Assembly (NCBI GenBank): GCA_920105625.2
Contig: OV050030.1
Span: 85,086,570 to 85,150,569, forward strand
From: Clusia tigrina
Taxonomy: Eukaryota; Arthropoda; Insecta; Diptera; Clusiidae
Reading direction: 5' to 3'
DNA length: 64,000 nucleotides
The stretch's first letter is position 1; the number at the start of each line of letters is the position of its first letter. Below are positions 39,364-52,400 of the stretch, piece after piece. Under the pieces are notes generated by a model. That model did not search any database, had not been told where the DNA came from, and was given only the letters and a program-made list of their open reading frames with translations. Both the position numbers and the translations under genes were made by a program.

Positions 39364-40820
39364 TTGAGTGGGGACCCTTATTGCATGGACACAACAAAAA
39401 ATAAAAACACAAACATAAACAAAATTTCCGCGCATATCCCCTCAGGGACGCGCAAAACCCTGGCTAGGCAAATGCCCACCAGCAACACCCCCGCCCTTGG
39501 TTCGAAGACAAGCAGCATAAGCACTGCCCCTTCAACAAGCACCACAGCTTCGGCTAATAAGCCACCCAAGAGCTCTTCGCTGTCCCCAGGCTCTTCAGCG
39601 GCTGCTAGGGTATTGACTCACAAACCAGCAGCAGTCGCTCCGCCTAAGCCCTCTTCAGCAAACGCCTCGATATTGCCTCACAAGTCGATGGTAACTGCTC
39701 CTCGTACCGCTCCTCCTTCAGGTGCACCTACCAACGTGAACCCGAGTACAAGGGCGTACAGGACGCGTAGAGCGGCTTACCGTATTTTGACGAGGCTCAA
39801 CGCTTCAGAACCATCTCAACTGTCAGAATACGACAAGGGCAAGCTTGAGTGGGCAAAAGCACACGCTGATGTGCGTGTCCACTCCTCCACTGCACAAGAA
39901 GCCGGTAACCCCAAGAGGCAGAGATCAGCCGATCGCCCGGGCCAATCCACCCAAAGTATCCCTAAGCGCGTAAGGCTGGCTACCCCAAGCCTAAGCTCTC
40001 GAAACCGTCAAGCGAGATCGTTAAAGAGAGCCTCACATGGGCCGTGGTCGATCCTGCCAATGCCGATGGGACCATTACTCCTGCCAATTGGAGAATGGTC
40101 GAACAGGCGCTGTTACCAATTTTCGTTGAGGTCATGTGCCTCAAACCTGGTCCTTCACCCAGATGCCGTGATGCCGGTTGGTATCAAGAACATATTAAAA
40201 TTATATCCTGCTCGGACCAACGCTCGGCGGACCTGTATAAGATAGCGATCAACAGAGTAGGTAAGAATTGGCCGGGTGCAAAGCTCAATGTACCGACCTT
40301 TAGAAAAGGTGCCCCAACGCCCTAGATCCAAAACATGCCTTCCTGCCGAGCTCTCTAAGCCTGAGGAAATCTTAAAGATCCTCAAGCACAGCAATAAAGA
40401 TCTCCACACCGATGGCTGGAAGGTCGCGAAAGGCACTTTGCGTGAGGTCACCATCATATTGAACGAGCAATCCCTTTCTCCCATCAACACCCGCGAGGCA
40501 GTGATTAATTATGGCTTCTTAGCCATCACTCTGCGCATCTACAAGTGCGATGCCCAAGCCCCCGCCAGCCTCCCCTAGCTGGTGCTGCCTCACAAGGCAT
40601 TGTCAATGAGTTGCTCGGGCCCTGCCCTCACTCCAACGAGAGTAAGTGCTCCGAAATTACGAGAAGCAGCCGCTTCTCCACTTCCGAACTGGTCGGATAA
40701 TTCTTCAACCACATGGACACTGATGCGGATGGTGGATACATCTCTACAATGTCTGAAGAGGAAGAGTTGAACACCACCATTATCAACCTTCAAAACAATG
40801 CTGTAGGTACTACAAATTAA
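39364..40820 (+). pseudogene. LOA-like LINE ORF1 (decayed copy A)
   Basis: ORF1, related to the DUF4780 type. The first frame (39364-40245) has a long Ser/Thr/Pro/Ala-rich N-terminus, then SQLSEYDKGKLEWAKAHADV and AGNPKRQRSADRPGQ. A one-base loss near 39990 shifts the rest (IVKESLTWAVVD in the better copy). The conserved domain appears in other frames: CLKPGPSPRCRDAGWYQEHI, CSDQRSADLYKIAINRVG, DGWKVAKGTLREVTIILNEQ, TLRIYKCDAQAP. It keeps N-terminal sequence that the other LOA copy (48097) has lost. Confidence 0.82.
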
Positions 40821-42561
40821 CCTTCAGCATTCGAAAACTGCCTCGGCAGCCATGCTTCTCCGCCTCTCGGATATAGGGGAGGAGCTCATTCTCCTCCAAG
40901 AACCTTGGGTCATAAATAACCGGGTTTCTGGGCTCAATTCATACGGATATCGTATCGTATCTATCGAGGACCAAGGTAAACCCAGATCCTGTATTCTGTA
41001 AAAAAACAGCGATAATGCTCTTTTATTTCCTAGCTTTAGTGACAAGGACAATTTAGTAATGGTCATTGAAATGGTTCCATAGACCTTCTGGATCTCCTCT
41101 TGCTACATGACTCACGAATATGGCGACTCTCCGCCACCGGACACATTAAAACGCTCAAACGCTCAACGCTTCGGTTCAAACTGGAGTCATGATTAGCGAC
41201 GACTCCCCCCACTATGCACAACCGTCTCGAAATTGATCGCGCGATCGACGATTTGACCACAGCTTTTAAATAAGCCACTCATATGTCTTGCATCACTCCC
41301 GAACCACGGGGCAAACCTAAAACTCCTTGGTGGAACTTGGAAATTGCAAGCCTTCCTAAGGCTTGTAGATTGCTCTTTAACAAAGCTAAAGTTACAGCTG
41401 ATTGGGCCCCTTTCAAAACTAAACAAAAAGAGTTTTAATATGCCATTAGGCGAGGGAAACGAGCTCTATGGAGACAATTTTGCGAAAATCTTGAATATAC
41501 ATCCAAGGTTAGCCATCTTCGAAAAATTCTCCACTCCTAACAAAGCCCTTGCCTGCATCCAAATACCAGACGGCTGCTGGATTCCCCCAAGTACCGAAAC
41601 CATTGATATCCACCCACTTCCCAGGGAGCATAGCCTCAGTGGATCAAGCCTAAATGACAAAAGGTCATCTTGAGTGGTCTATTCAAATCTTCAAGCCATA
41701 AAAGTCCCCCGGTCCGGATGGCATCCTTCCTGTCGAAATCCAAAATGGGGAAGATACTATCCTGCCATGGCTGCTACAAATATACAATGGAAGCATCAGA
41801 TTAGAGTATATTCCCCTACGCTGGCACTCTCGGCTCTTGTTGTCTTCATCCCGAAAATGGGGAAGACCTCACACACCAAACCTAAAGATAACAGACCTAT
41901 AAGTTTTACATCCTTTCTTCTTAAGGTTTTAGAAAAAGCTCTTGACCTACATATCAGGACATCGATCAACCCTTCTATTCTCTCTGTATCTTAACACGCC
42001 TACTCTAAATGCAAATCGTTTGAAACAGCACTTCATTCTCTCATTTCTCAAGTTCACAAATCCTTGGCATATTTCTGGACATCGAGGGATCATTCAACAA
42101 TATATGCCCCAGCGCTATCATCTCTCCACTCTATAATCTTAACCTGAACTCATTGCTGTAGTGATCACTGGAGCACTTCGTACCATACCTACGAAAGCCC
42201 TTTTTCCCAAGTTAAGCAACAAGCCAAGTTGACAGAGATTAGACTTAACGCTCTTTCGCACTGACGCATAACACTTCCAGGCCATACCTCTATTCTGAAT
42301 CAGGATCCACCTGTCCCAAACTTTATCGATTATAAGTCGGTCTATCCCGATTTAAACAGGAAATTCGACCCCACCATTCCAAGCAGAAATGACTGGTTTT
42401 CAAAAGGCCTAATCATCGGTGAAATGGTCGTAATCTATACCGACGGCTCCAAATTTGGAGGTAGAGTCGGCAGCGGTATATTTTCCGCCTAACTGGACTT
42501 AAACATCTCCCTAGGTCTTTCAAAACCATTGCAGCGTATTTCAGGCTGAGATCATGGCCAT
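40821..42561 (+). pseudogene. LOA-like LINE ORF2 (decayed copy A, broken end)
   Basis: Aligns with ORF2 at 49398-53000 but with many stops and two large deletions. One removes most of the endonuclease (joint near 41140, where CCACCGGACACATTAAAACG meets the sequence for RLKLGS). The other removes the RT catalytic part (joint near 42155; no ADD box). RNase H fragments remain (IYTDGSKFGGRVGSG near 42440). The copy ends at 42561 (CATGGCCAT), where Helitron sequence begins; copy B continues. Confidence 0.85.
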
Positions 42562-43900
42562 ATTTGATGGATTTCACGGAATAGCAAGATGATGTGTGCT
42601 TTGAATATCTTCGAGAGTAATGGCGAATACGGAACAATCCAACGATTATAAACTTCAATATCCTGTTGATTAATTTTGACAATTGTTAATATTCAGTTAT
42701 CCGTGACGATACAGCACATAACATTCATTTCCGGTAATTGTTTTTGCTGCTAATGGCCGTGGATCATACACGGAGAATTGTTATTTAATGTTGAGCAGGG
42801 GCCATGAATCATGTTTTTAGTAAAAATCTCATGCAAGCCTGGATCTACTTTTCATAGGGAATGCCTGCTGCTATCACATCATCGATTTCATTTGATCTTA
42901 TACTTTCATCCACTGAATACATCCAGTAGAGCGTCTTACCGAAGACTCTGGTGGTGAGTCGCAGCGATCGATGGGTGTTTGGGGCGGAAATAGTCCTTGT
43001 CGAATTTTTATCCCCCGCGGATTGAACATGAATTTGATACAAAAATCTGCTGTGCCTTAATGGCGAACATACAACATGGCATCTAGAGCGTATTCATGCA
43101 TATGTCGCGGATTTCCGAGGTATGTTGCTGAAAGAATTGTCATTCGGCCGACATTCTGTGCATTTCCATCAGCATTGAGGACATATGAGATAAATATACT
43201 TAAACGTGAATATATTAGAACGTGTTGTGTATTCTCCCGCATTCGTCTTAACGGCTCTGATTACAATTTGGCCATTATCAGATGGCATGCGGTGCAATGC
43301 TCTTTTGAACAATCCAATCAATTCATTGTTTCATGAAAAAAAATTTCGAGTTGTTCAACAATTGATCTTTTCCACAAACTGTTTTTTGTACAACACTGAT
43401 CTATTTATTGTTGTGAATTCTTCTTCAAATAAATATGTTGAAATTTGCAGCCTGCGGTAGCAATAGTGAACCTGGTTGATGATATTTGACCAAGAATTCA
43501 AGTTGTAAGAATCTAATAATGTTGTAGTTAAATAATGTTCTGTGTGGAATTGCCGAATGGTGTCAAAGATGATTGTGTTGCAATTACCTTGAAAGTGGGT
43601 ATGAAGTTGTGCAGAACCACATTTGACGTCGTAATCAACTATTGTATTTCTGGTTTTGTGTCAAGGAATGTGTGGAATCTGTTCCTGTTCCAGAAACCAA
43701 TTAGTGCAATGGTTCTGGTGGTGGGACCAATGGCGCTAAATTGTCTTTGCCACTTGCACAACACAAGCCAGGTATTTCAATTCCGTATTTCAGTTCATTA
43801 CAATATGGGTACAACATGCTTAACGAACTAATAGCAAGGGATAATCGATTTCGTTCAATTTCATTTTGATCTTCGCGTTGCTACTGAGTTCGATTTTTTC
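42556..43900 (-). pseudogene. Helitron Rep remnant
   Basis: Several minus-strand frames show the Helitron N-terminal domain and Rep region. From right to left: ELIGLFKRALHRMPSDN and VIRAVKTNAGEYTTRS near 43300-43200; LSATYLGNPRHMHEYALDAM at about 43140-43080; CWMYSVDE-like and RSNEIDDVIAAGIP near 42890; KNMIHGPC and NNNSPCMIHG near 42800; IVKINQQDIEVYNRWIVPYS near 42650; and SVKSIKY ending at the junction with block A. Frameshifts are frequent, and neither the HUH motif nor the helicase is present. The order matches insect Helitrons. The element is cut at 42561 by the end of block A. Confidence 0.78.
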
Positions 43901-44234
43901 GAAAATTCCTTTTTCTTGTAGCATTGCGAGTTCTGTGACTTAAGTTTCTCCGTCTTATTGGCGACTTTAAAATTCCATGAAATTAAGTCAATTTAATTTA
44001 ATTCAAAAATTAATAAATAAATAAGTGTACTACCGCGGGTTCGTTTCGATTCGTGTATGAACATGTGAAAATGTATGCGATCGCTTTTAAAATTTTCGTA
44101 ATAACAACATATAACTTATAAAAGAGTTTTTCGTTTCGAGTTCGGGTATGAACATGTGCATGTATTCGCTCTTAAATTTTTAATAACAACAACATAGAAA
44201 TTACAGCAAAGTTGTTCGTTTCTATTTCGCTTCA
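43901..44234. other. AT-rich DNA with a tandem ~95-bp duplication
   Basis: No gene. Two imperfect copies of a ~95-bp unit lie at about 44038-44130 and 44131-44225. Both have GTTTCGA, a GTATGAACATGTG box and a TAATAACAACA tract. A third, inverted copy lies on the other side of the mariner at about 45527-45630. Confidence 0.6.
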
Positions 44235-44236
44235 TA

Positions 44237-45524
44237 AAGGGTGTTTTTTTTAGACATGTGGTTTTCTATCTGGTAATAATTTTTTCGGAGTTGGTCTTTT
44301 TAACAGCTGTCACTTGATTTGTGCTCAGTTTGGTTTGCCATTTCATAATTAATAGACTTACTCCTGAACAACGTTTGCAAATCGTGCAAATCTATTACCA
44401 AAAAAATGGTTCGATTCGCGCGACGCATCACGCGCTGCGTCCAATATTCGGTCGATATAATCGCCCAGCAGAGTCGGTAATTCGGGCAACCTTGGATCGA
44501 TTTTGCACCACGTTTACTCTAGTGGATAAAGCGCATCCTCAGATACAACGTACAGTGCGCACCGAAGACGCTATTGCTGCTGTGAAGCAAAGAGTCGAAG
44601 AAGACCCGAATGAGTCCATCCGCCATCACGCGCAACAATTGGAGCTGTACCCATCCACTTTATGGAAGATTTTGCGGAAGGATCTTGGTTTGCGGGCTCA
44701 TAAAATCCAACTCGTTCAAGAATTGAAGCCGAACGACCATCAAGCGCGTCGCACGTTCAGTGAATGGGCCCAAAACGAGATGGCCACCGATCAAGATTTT
44801 CAGAATAAAATTTTATTCAGCGATGAAGCTTACTTTTGGTTGAATGGGTACGTTAATAAGCAAAATTGTCGCATTTGGAGTGACAATAATCCACAAGCCA
44901 TTGTTGGGACGCCATTACATCCTCAAAAAGTTACTGTTTGGTGTGTTTTATGGGCAGATGGAATCATTGGTCCATATTTCTTCAAAAATGAAGCCGGCCA
45001 TACTGTTATAGTCAATGGGGAACGCTATAGAGCCATGATTAATGGCTTTTTCGTGCCTGAATTGGAGGATGTTGATGTGGACGACCTTTACACGCTACAC
45101 ACCATACAGCGAACGAAACAATCAATTTATAGAAGGAAATTTTTGGTGAGCGCATTATCTCGCATCGTGGGCCTGTGGCGTGGTCTCCAAGATCGTGCGA
45201 TTTTACACCGCTGGACTATTCTTTGTGGGGTTATGTGAAGTCGCTTGTCTGCGTAGATAAGCCCGAGACGATTGTGGCATTGGAAGAGAATATTCGGTGC
45301 GTTATTGCTGACATACGGCCCCAATTGCTGCAGAAAGTGGTCGAAAATTGGGCCTCTCGGCTGGAATTTATTCGAGGCAGCCGCGGCGGCCACTTGCCCG
45401 AAATCATTTTTAAAACATAATGGCAAACCCTTATCTTTATAATAAAGCTAAATTCTTGGCCATAACAAACAAATATATGCATTTTATTTCTGCTTGAAAA
45501 CCACATGTCTAAAAAAACACCCTT
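44237..45524 (+). mobile_element. Rosa-like (DD41D) mariner element with both TIRs
   Basis: A 1,288-bp Tc1/mariner-superfamily element. The TIRs are AAGGGTGTTTTTTTTAGACA plus TGTGGTTTTC on the left (44237-44266) and its inverse at 45496-45524, differing by one T. TA dinucleotides flank it (44235-44236 and 45525-45526). One transposase gene lies inside. The family is inferred from the protein; in that family the last two catalytic aspartates are 41 residues apart. Confidence 0.88.
44321..45420 (+). pseudogene. DD41D mariner transposase, second aspartate lost
   Basis: The first frame (44321-45238) has the paired helix-turn-helix (LTPEQRLQIVQIYYQ, SIRATHHALRPIFG, SIRHHAQQLELYPSTLWKIL). The catalytic core starts with KILFSDEAYFWLNGYVN (first D) and continues VTVWCVLWADGIIGPYFFKN. 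At about 45085-45100 the segment that normally carries the second D (WFQQDGA) has been lost (VDDLY joins directly to the TLHT equivalent), and the frame shifts. The remainder continues at 45175-45420: SPRSCDFTPLDYSLWGYVKS (third D) to the C-terminal PEIIFK. The enzyme cannot be active. Confidence 0.88.
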
Positions 45525-45526
45525 TA

Positions 45527-45740
45527 CATGCTCATAACCGAACTCTAAACGAACAACTTTGTTGTAATTTTTATGTTTTCGTTGTTACGAAAATATTAAA
45601 ACCTTTATTCCGCCTATGTTTATGAACAAATTTGAGTGAATTTTTGACCTTGACCTTCTGAGAGAAATTATCTCTCAAATGATATATTAGTAAAATCGGT
45701 CCTGCCGTAAGTCTGTTACCAACAGATTTACAATTCATTT
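45527..45740. other. Flank with inverted copy of the left mariner flank
   Basis: Read on the minus strand, 45527-45630 resembles 44131-44234 (ACAAAGTTGTTCGTTT and TAACAACRAMAACATA). So the mariner lies at the centre of a short, diverged inverted repeat. No gene is seen. Confidence 0.6.
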
Positions 45741-46999
<1,259 letters not shown>

Positions 47000-47664
47000 G
47001 AGGACCGATTTCTTCTATTGAATCCTTTCGGTCCAAAGTCTGAGTCCGAAGACACTTTCTAAACTCGCGTTCTTTTCAATTCAATTTCAAAACATTTCTT
47101 TGTCATAAAAAAAAATAGTTGTGGTTTTTTTCCACATCCCACGAACTAATTCTCAACTACGATTTTTCATTTTATCCCCAAATTTAATCTCAACTACCCT
47201 CATCTTGATTTTTTAAGGGTTCTATCAGTTTTTCTTTCTCATCCCACTTCCCGTTTCAAAATCGTTTTTCTTTGTTTCAAAAGTTAAAGTTGACCTATGC
47301 CTCATTCATCCACAGCTCTCTACGTGCACTACTCAGAGTAACAAACTAAAAACTCTTAGTTTTAAACTCAATTCTTGTCTCTACTCAAATGAAATTAAAA
47401 ATTCCATTTCAAATATTCTATTTCTTAACCGCTCCACGACGAACCCAGTCTGACTATTTGCGCCGCCATTTCGGAGAAGAACAGCTGACTACACCTTTTG
47501 TTCGCAGGCATTAAACTATATTTTGACCGTTGCTACGCTTGGGCTAGGAAGAGGACAAATGGATACCATGGCACTGGTAGAATACGGTCTCCGTACTTCT
47601 ACAATGAGGCCCCAACGTAAGCTACCGCTCACGGACTCCTTTTCACCACGGTACTCTACCCAGG
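47000..47664. other. Unclassified AT- and pyrimidine-rich DNA
   Basis: No element or gene recognised. The part from about 47520 is more GC-rich and leads into the LOA 5' end; a 62-codon open frame there has no known domain. It is the only LOA 5' flank in the window that is not Jockey-2. Confidence 0.5.
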
Positions 47665-48096
47665 GGTGTAAAGTAGACCGCCTCCTCGCGGTGCACCCTG
47701 GGTTACGCTAAATGGTCTACACTCCCCCAGGTGCTGCTGTTTTCTTGCACGGGAGTTCAGTAGCACCAATTGGCACGGCCCCCATCCTTCGTTCCCGGAC
47801 TTCTCTTTGGACCAATGTAACTGTTCTGATTGCCCTGGGCTGGTAGCTGTAATTTTCTGGACCTAGCTGTCTTTTGGCACGGTAGCACAATGCTGAAACT
47901 CGAGTGCGAACGGCTCCCGTCTAAGGTTGCAGCTGCCCCCGTCCCGTTAAAATTCTGGCAGGCCTCAAAGTACGTTCGACTTCTGTTACCGTTAAGCTGG
48001 TAGTGTGGTTTCGGTTGAGTGGAACTCCCGATTAACACTGGTGTGGCTCTGAGCACTTGACCCCATAAGGGATGTGCCAACCCTCGCAAGGCCACC

Positions 48097-49420
48097 ATGC
48101 TTCGGACTGAGATAGCGGCTTTGAGTGGGGACCCTTTTTGTATGAACACAACAACAAAAACTGAAAACAGAAACACAAACACCCCAGGTTCTTCAGCGGC
48201 TACCAAGGAATTGACTCATAAACCAGCAGCAGACGCTCCGCCTAAGCCCTCTTCAGTAAACCCCTTTACATTGCCTTACAACTCGACCGAAATTGCTCCT
48301 CGTACCGTTCATCCTTCAGGTGAACCTACCAAAGTGAACCCGAGCATTGACAAAGCTTAACGCTACCGAACTCTTTCAACTGTCTGAATACGACAAGGGC
48401 AAACTTGAGTGTGGGAAAAAGGCACACACAGATGTGCGTGTCCCCTCTTCCACTGCACAAGCAGCAGGTAACACCAAGAGGCAGAGATCAGCCGATCGCC
48501 CGGGCCAATCCACCCAAAGCATCCCTAAGCGCGTAAGGCTGGCTACTCCCAAGCCTAAGCTCTCCAAACCGCTTAGTGAGATTGTGAAAGAGAGCCTCAC
48601 ATGGGCTGTGGTCGACTCTGCCAATGCCGATTGGACCATTACTCCTGCCAATTGGAGACAGGTCGAAATGGCACTGTTACCAATTTTCGTTGAGGTTATG
48701 TCCCTCAACCCTGGTCCTTCACCCAGCTGCCGTGACGCAGGGTGGTATCAAGGAAATATCAAGATCATATCTTGCTCTGACCAACGCTCGGCGGATCTAT
48801 ACAAGGTAGCGATCAATAGGGTAGGTGAGATATGGCCGGGTGCACAGCTCAACTCTGTACCTTTGGACCAGGTTCCCCAACGCCCTCGCTCCAAAACATG
48901 GCTTCCTGCCGAGCCCTCTGAGCCCGAGGCAATCTTAAAGATCCTCAAGCTCAGCACGACCGATCTTCCCACCGATGGCTGGAAGGTCGCGAAAGTTGGT
49001 GACCCCAAAGGCACTTTGCGTGAGGTCACCATCATTTTGAACGAGCAATCCCTTGTTCCCATCACCTCCCGCGAGGGGGTGATTAATTATGGCTTTGGAG
49101 CCATCACTCTCCGCATCTACAAGTGCGATGCCCAAGCCCCCCAACAGCCTCCCCCAGCTGGTGCTGTCCCACAAGCCACTGCCAAAGAGCCTAGCTGCTC
49201 GGGCCCGGCTCTCACCCCTTTGTCGGGTAGTGACAATGAGAGTATGTGCTCCGTTACAACCAGAAGCAGCCGCTTCTCAACTTCCGAACTGGTCGGAGAA
49301 TTCTTCGACCACATGGATACGGATGCGGCTGGTGGATACATCTCTCCAATGTCCGAAGAGGAGGAGTTGAATTCCACTATAATCAATCTTCCAGACAATG
49401 CTGAAGGTACTACAGATTAA
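48097..49420 (+). pseudogene. LOA-like LINE ORF1 (one frameshift)
   Basis: Two frames: 48097-48360 and 48347-49420 (357 codons). The N-terminus is Pro/Ser/Thr/Ala-rich and shorter than in the decayed copies: about 150 bp are lost between TENRNTNT and PGSSAAT. A second loss just before TKLNATELFQLSEYDKGKL shifts the frame. The rest is intact: AGNTKRQRSADRPGQ, LTWAVVDSANADWTI, PGPSPSCRDAGWYQ, CSDQRSADLYKVAINRVG, DGWKVAKVGDPKGTLREV, TLRIYKCDAQAPQ, and an acidic tail. It resembles DUF4780-type LINE ORF1 proteins, which presumably bind element RNA. It overlaps the ORF2 start by 23 bases. Confidence 0.83.
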
Positions 49421-52400
49421 CCTTCAGCATTCGAAAACTGCCTCGGCAGCCCTGCTTCTCCGCCTGTCGGATATAGGGGAGGAGCTCATTCTCGTCCAAG
49501 AACCTTGGGTCATAAATGACCGGGTTTTTGGACTCAATGCATACGGATATCGTATGGTATATATCGAGGATCAAGGTAAACCAAGATCCTGCATTCTGGT
49601 AAAAAACAGCGTTAACGCTCTTTTACTCCCTAGATTCAGTGACAAAGACAATGTGGCCATGGTCATTGAAATGGGTAGACGGACTTTCTAGATCTCCACG
49701 AACTACATGGCTCATGACTATGGCGACTCCCCGCCACCAAACATACTGAAGCAAATGGTTGCTGTAGCCCACCAGAAACAGATTCCGGTAATTATCGGCG
49801 CCGATGCCAATGCCCATCACGAAATAAGGGGCAGCTCCGGCACAAATGATCGAGGTGAGTGTCTTTTCGACTTTATCATTTCAAATAACTTAGGCATTGC
49901 TAACCGGGGAAATGAGCCGACCTTCCTTACATCCGTAAGGAAGGAAGTGCTTGACATCACCCTCGTCAGCGATAACTACTCCAACATGATAAGCAATTGG
50001 TTCGTCTCACAGGAATGCTCCTTTTCGGACCACTGCTATATCACCTTTAACATTGACTTGAGGGAGACTACAGGCAATACAGAATCTCTTATACCAGTCA
50101 ATAGAAAAAACACGAACTGGCCTCTTTTCCGGCTCAAACTGGGGTCATGCTTAGCAACGACTCCCCCTATTATCCACAACTGTCCCGACATTGATCGGGC
50201 GGTCGACGATCTGTCCACAGCTTTTAAAAAAGCCACTCACATTTCTTGCATCACTCCCGAACCACGGGGCAAACCTAAACCTCCGTGGTGGAACTCGGAA
50301 ATTGCAAGTCTTCGCAAAACTTGTAGAATGCTTTTCAACAAAGCTAAAGTTACAGCTGAGTGGGCCCCTTTCAAAAATAAACAAAAAGAGTTGAAATACG
50401 CCAATAGGCGAGGGAAACGAGCGTCATGGAGGGAATTTTGCGAAAGCATTGAATCGACGTCCGAGGCTAGCCGTCTTCGTAAAATTCTCCACTCCTCTAA
50501 CAAAGCCCTTGACTGTATCCAAAAACCAGATGGCAGCTGGACTCACTCAAGCGCCGAAACCCTTGATATCCTGCTAGACACCCACTTCCCAGGGAGTTTA
50601 GCCTCAGCGGATCAAGCACTCTACCAGGTGGAGCAGGTTTCGCATGATACTCTCCCCACATTCCAAGTGACAAAAAGTCACCTTGAATGGTCCATTCAAA
50701 CCTTTAAGCCATACAAGTCCCCCGGACCGGACGGCATCATTCCTGCCGATATCCAAAATGGGGAAGAGATTATCCTTCCATGGCTGCTTCAAATATATAA
50801 TGCAAGCCTCAGACTGCAATACATTCCCTTACGCTGGCGCACGGCTCGGGTCGTCTTCATACCAAAAGTTGGGAAGGCCTCGCACACCAAACCTAAGGAT
50901 TACAGACCCATAAGTCTAACATCCTTTCTTCTTAAGGTTCTAGAAAGAGCTCTTGACCTACATATCAGGACATCGATCAACCCTTCTCTTCTCTCTGTAT
51001 CTCAACACGCTTACTCTAAAGGCAAATCGGTTGAAACAGCACTTCATTCTCTCATTTCTCAAGTTGACAAATCCTTGGCGTACAAGGAATTCACACTTGC
51101 CATATTTCTGGACATCGAGGGAGCATTCAACAATGTATGCCCCAACGCTGTCATCTCCGCACTCTATAATCTTAACCTGAATTCAGGTCTTCTTAAATTT
51201 ATAGAGCTTCTACTAAAATCTAGGATCATCACTTCCACGATCGGCAGTGCCCAATCCAGGAGGGTGGTTAACAGGGGCACGCCACAAGGGGGTGTTTTAT
51301 CACCCCTCCTCTGGAACCTGGCAGTTAACACACTACTGGTGAGATTGGAATCTACTGGATGCAAAGTGATAGCCTATGCGGACGACATAGCAATCGCGGC
51401 ATCCGGCAAATTCCCACAAACACTTTCCGAAAAACTTAACTATTCACTCTCTATTGTGTCGAACTGGTGTCGCGAATTCGAACTTGGGGTTAACCCATCC
51501 AAAACCGAGACTATGCTATTCACTAGGAAGTACAAAATTCCAAAGTTTACAATGCCTAGTCTAAACGGCACTCCGCTCTCTTTGAGCACACCCGTTAAGT
51601 ACTTAGGCCTGATTCTCGACCCAAAGCTTAATTGGAAAGCCAATCTAGCTGAGAGGGCACGTAAGGCAACATGCGCTATATACTGCTGTAAAAGAGCAGT
51701 TGGTGCACGATGGGGACTTCGTCCTCGAGTCGTGCTCTGGCTCTACACGGCCATCGTTGAACCAAACCTGTTATACGGGTCGGTCTTCTGGTGGCAAGCT
51801 CTTGAAAAAGCCTGTAATATCAAACCTCTTGATAAAATCAGAAGATCCATTGCTCTACTGATCACTGGCGCTCTTCGTAGCACACCTACGAAAGCCCTTT
51901 TTGCCATGCTGCACTGGCTCCCCTCGGGGATCCTGGTTAAGCAACAAGCCAAGCTGACAGCGATTAGACTTAATGTTCTTTCGCACTGGCGCATAACCCT
52001 GACAGGCCATGCTTCAATTCTGAATCAGGACCCACCTGTCCCCAACTTTATCGATTATATGTCGGTCTATCCCGATTTGAACAGGGAATTCGACCTCACT
52101 ATTCCAAGTCGAAGCGACTGGACCTCAGAAAACCGAATCGTCGGTGAAACAGTCGAAATCTACACCGACGGTTCCAAGCTTGGAGGTAGAGTCGGCAGCG
52201 GTATTTATTCCGACAAGCTGGACTTAAACATCTCCCTACGTCTCCCAGACCATTGCAGCGTTTTTCAAGCTGAGGTCATGGCCATTTACCACGCAGCCAA
52301 ATGGATGCTGAGTAGTGATATCGGCGCAGTTGACGTATCTATCTTCTCAGACAGCCAGGCCGCCATTAAATCTCTTTTTGGCTCCCTGGCCACATCAAGA

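Larger units (their letters stand above)
29062..42561. repeat. Segmental duplication, copy A
   Basis: These 13,500 bases match 49978-63484 in direct orientation. I noted only scattered substitutions (for example TCACACAGG against TCTCACAGG near the start) and a few small indels, such as two extra ACAAAC-type units in copy B near 60335. Both ends of A are abrupt and lie inside LINEs: on the left A joins a Jockey-1 fragment, on the right a Helitron remnant. B continues through both positions, so A appears to be the derived copy. Confidence 0.95.

Noticed and set aside
40582..41426. Minus-strand open frames opposite the LOA and Jockey genes
   Set aside because: They are antisense shadows of LINE coding sequence, repeated identically in block B.
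47000..47664. A host exon with a splice acceptor near TTTTGTTCGCAG (47500-47512)
   Set aside because: There is no supporting coding sequence or second splice site; left as unclassified.
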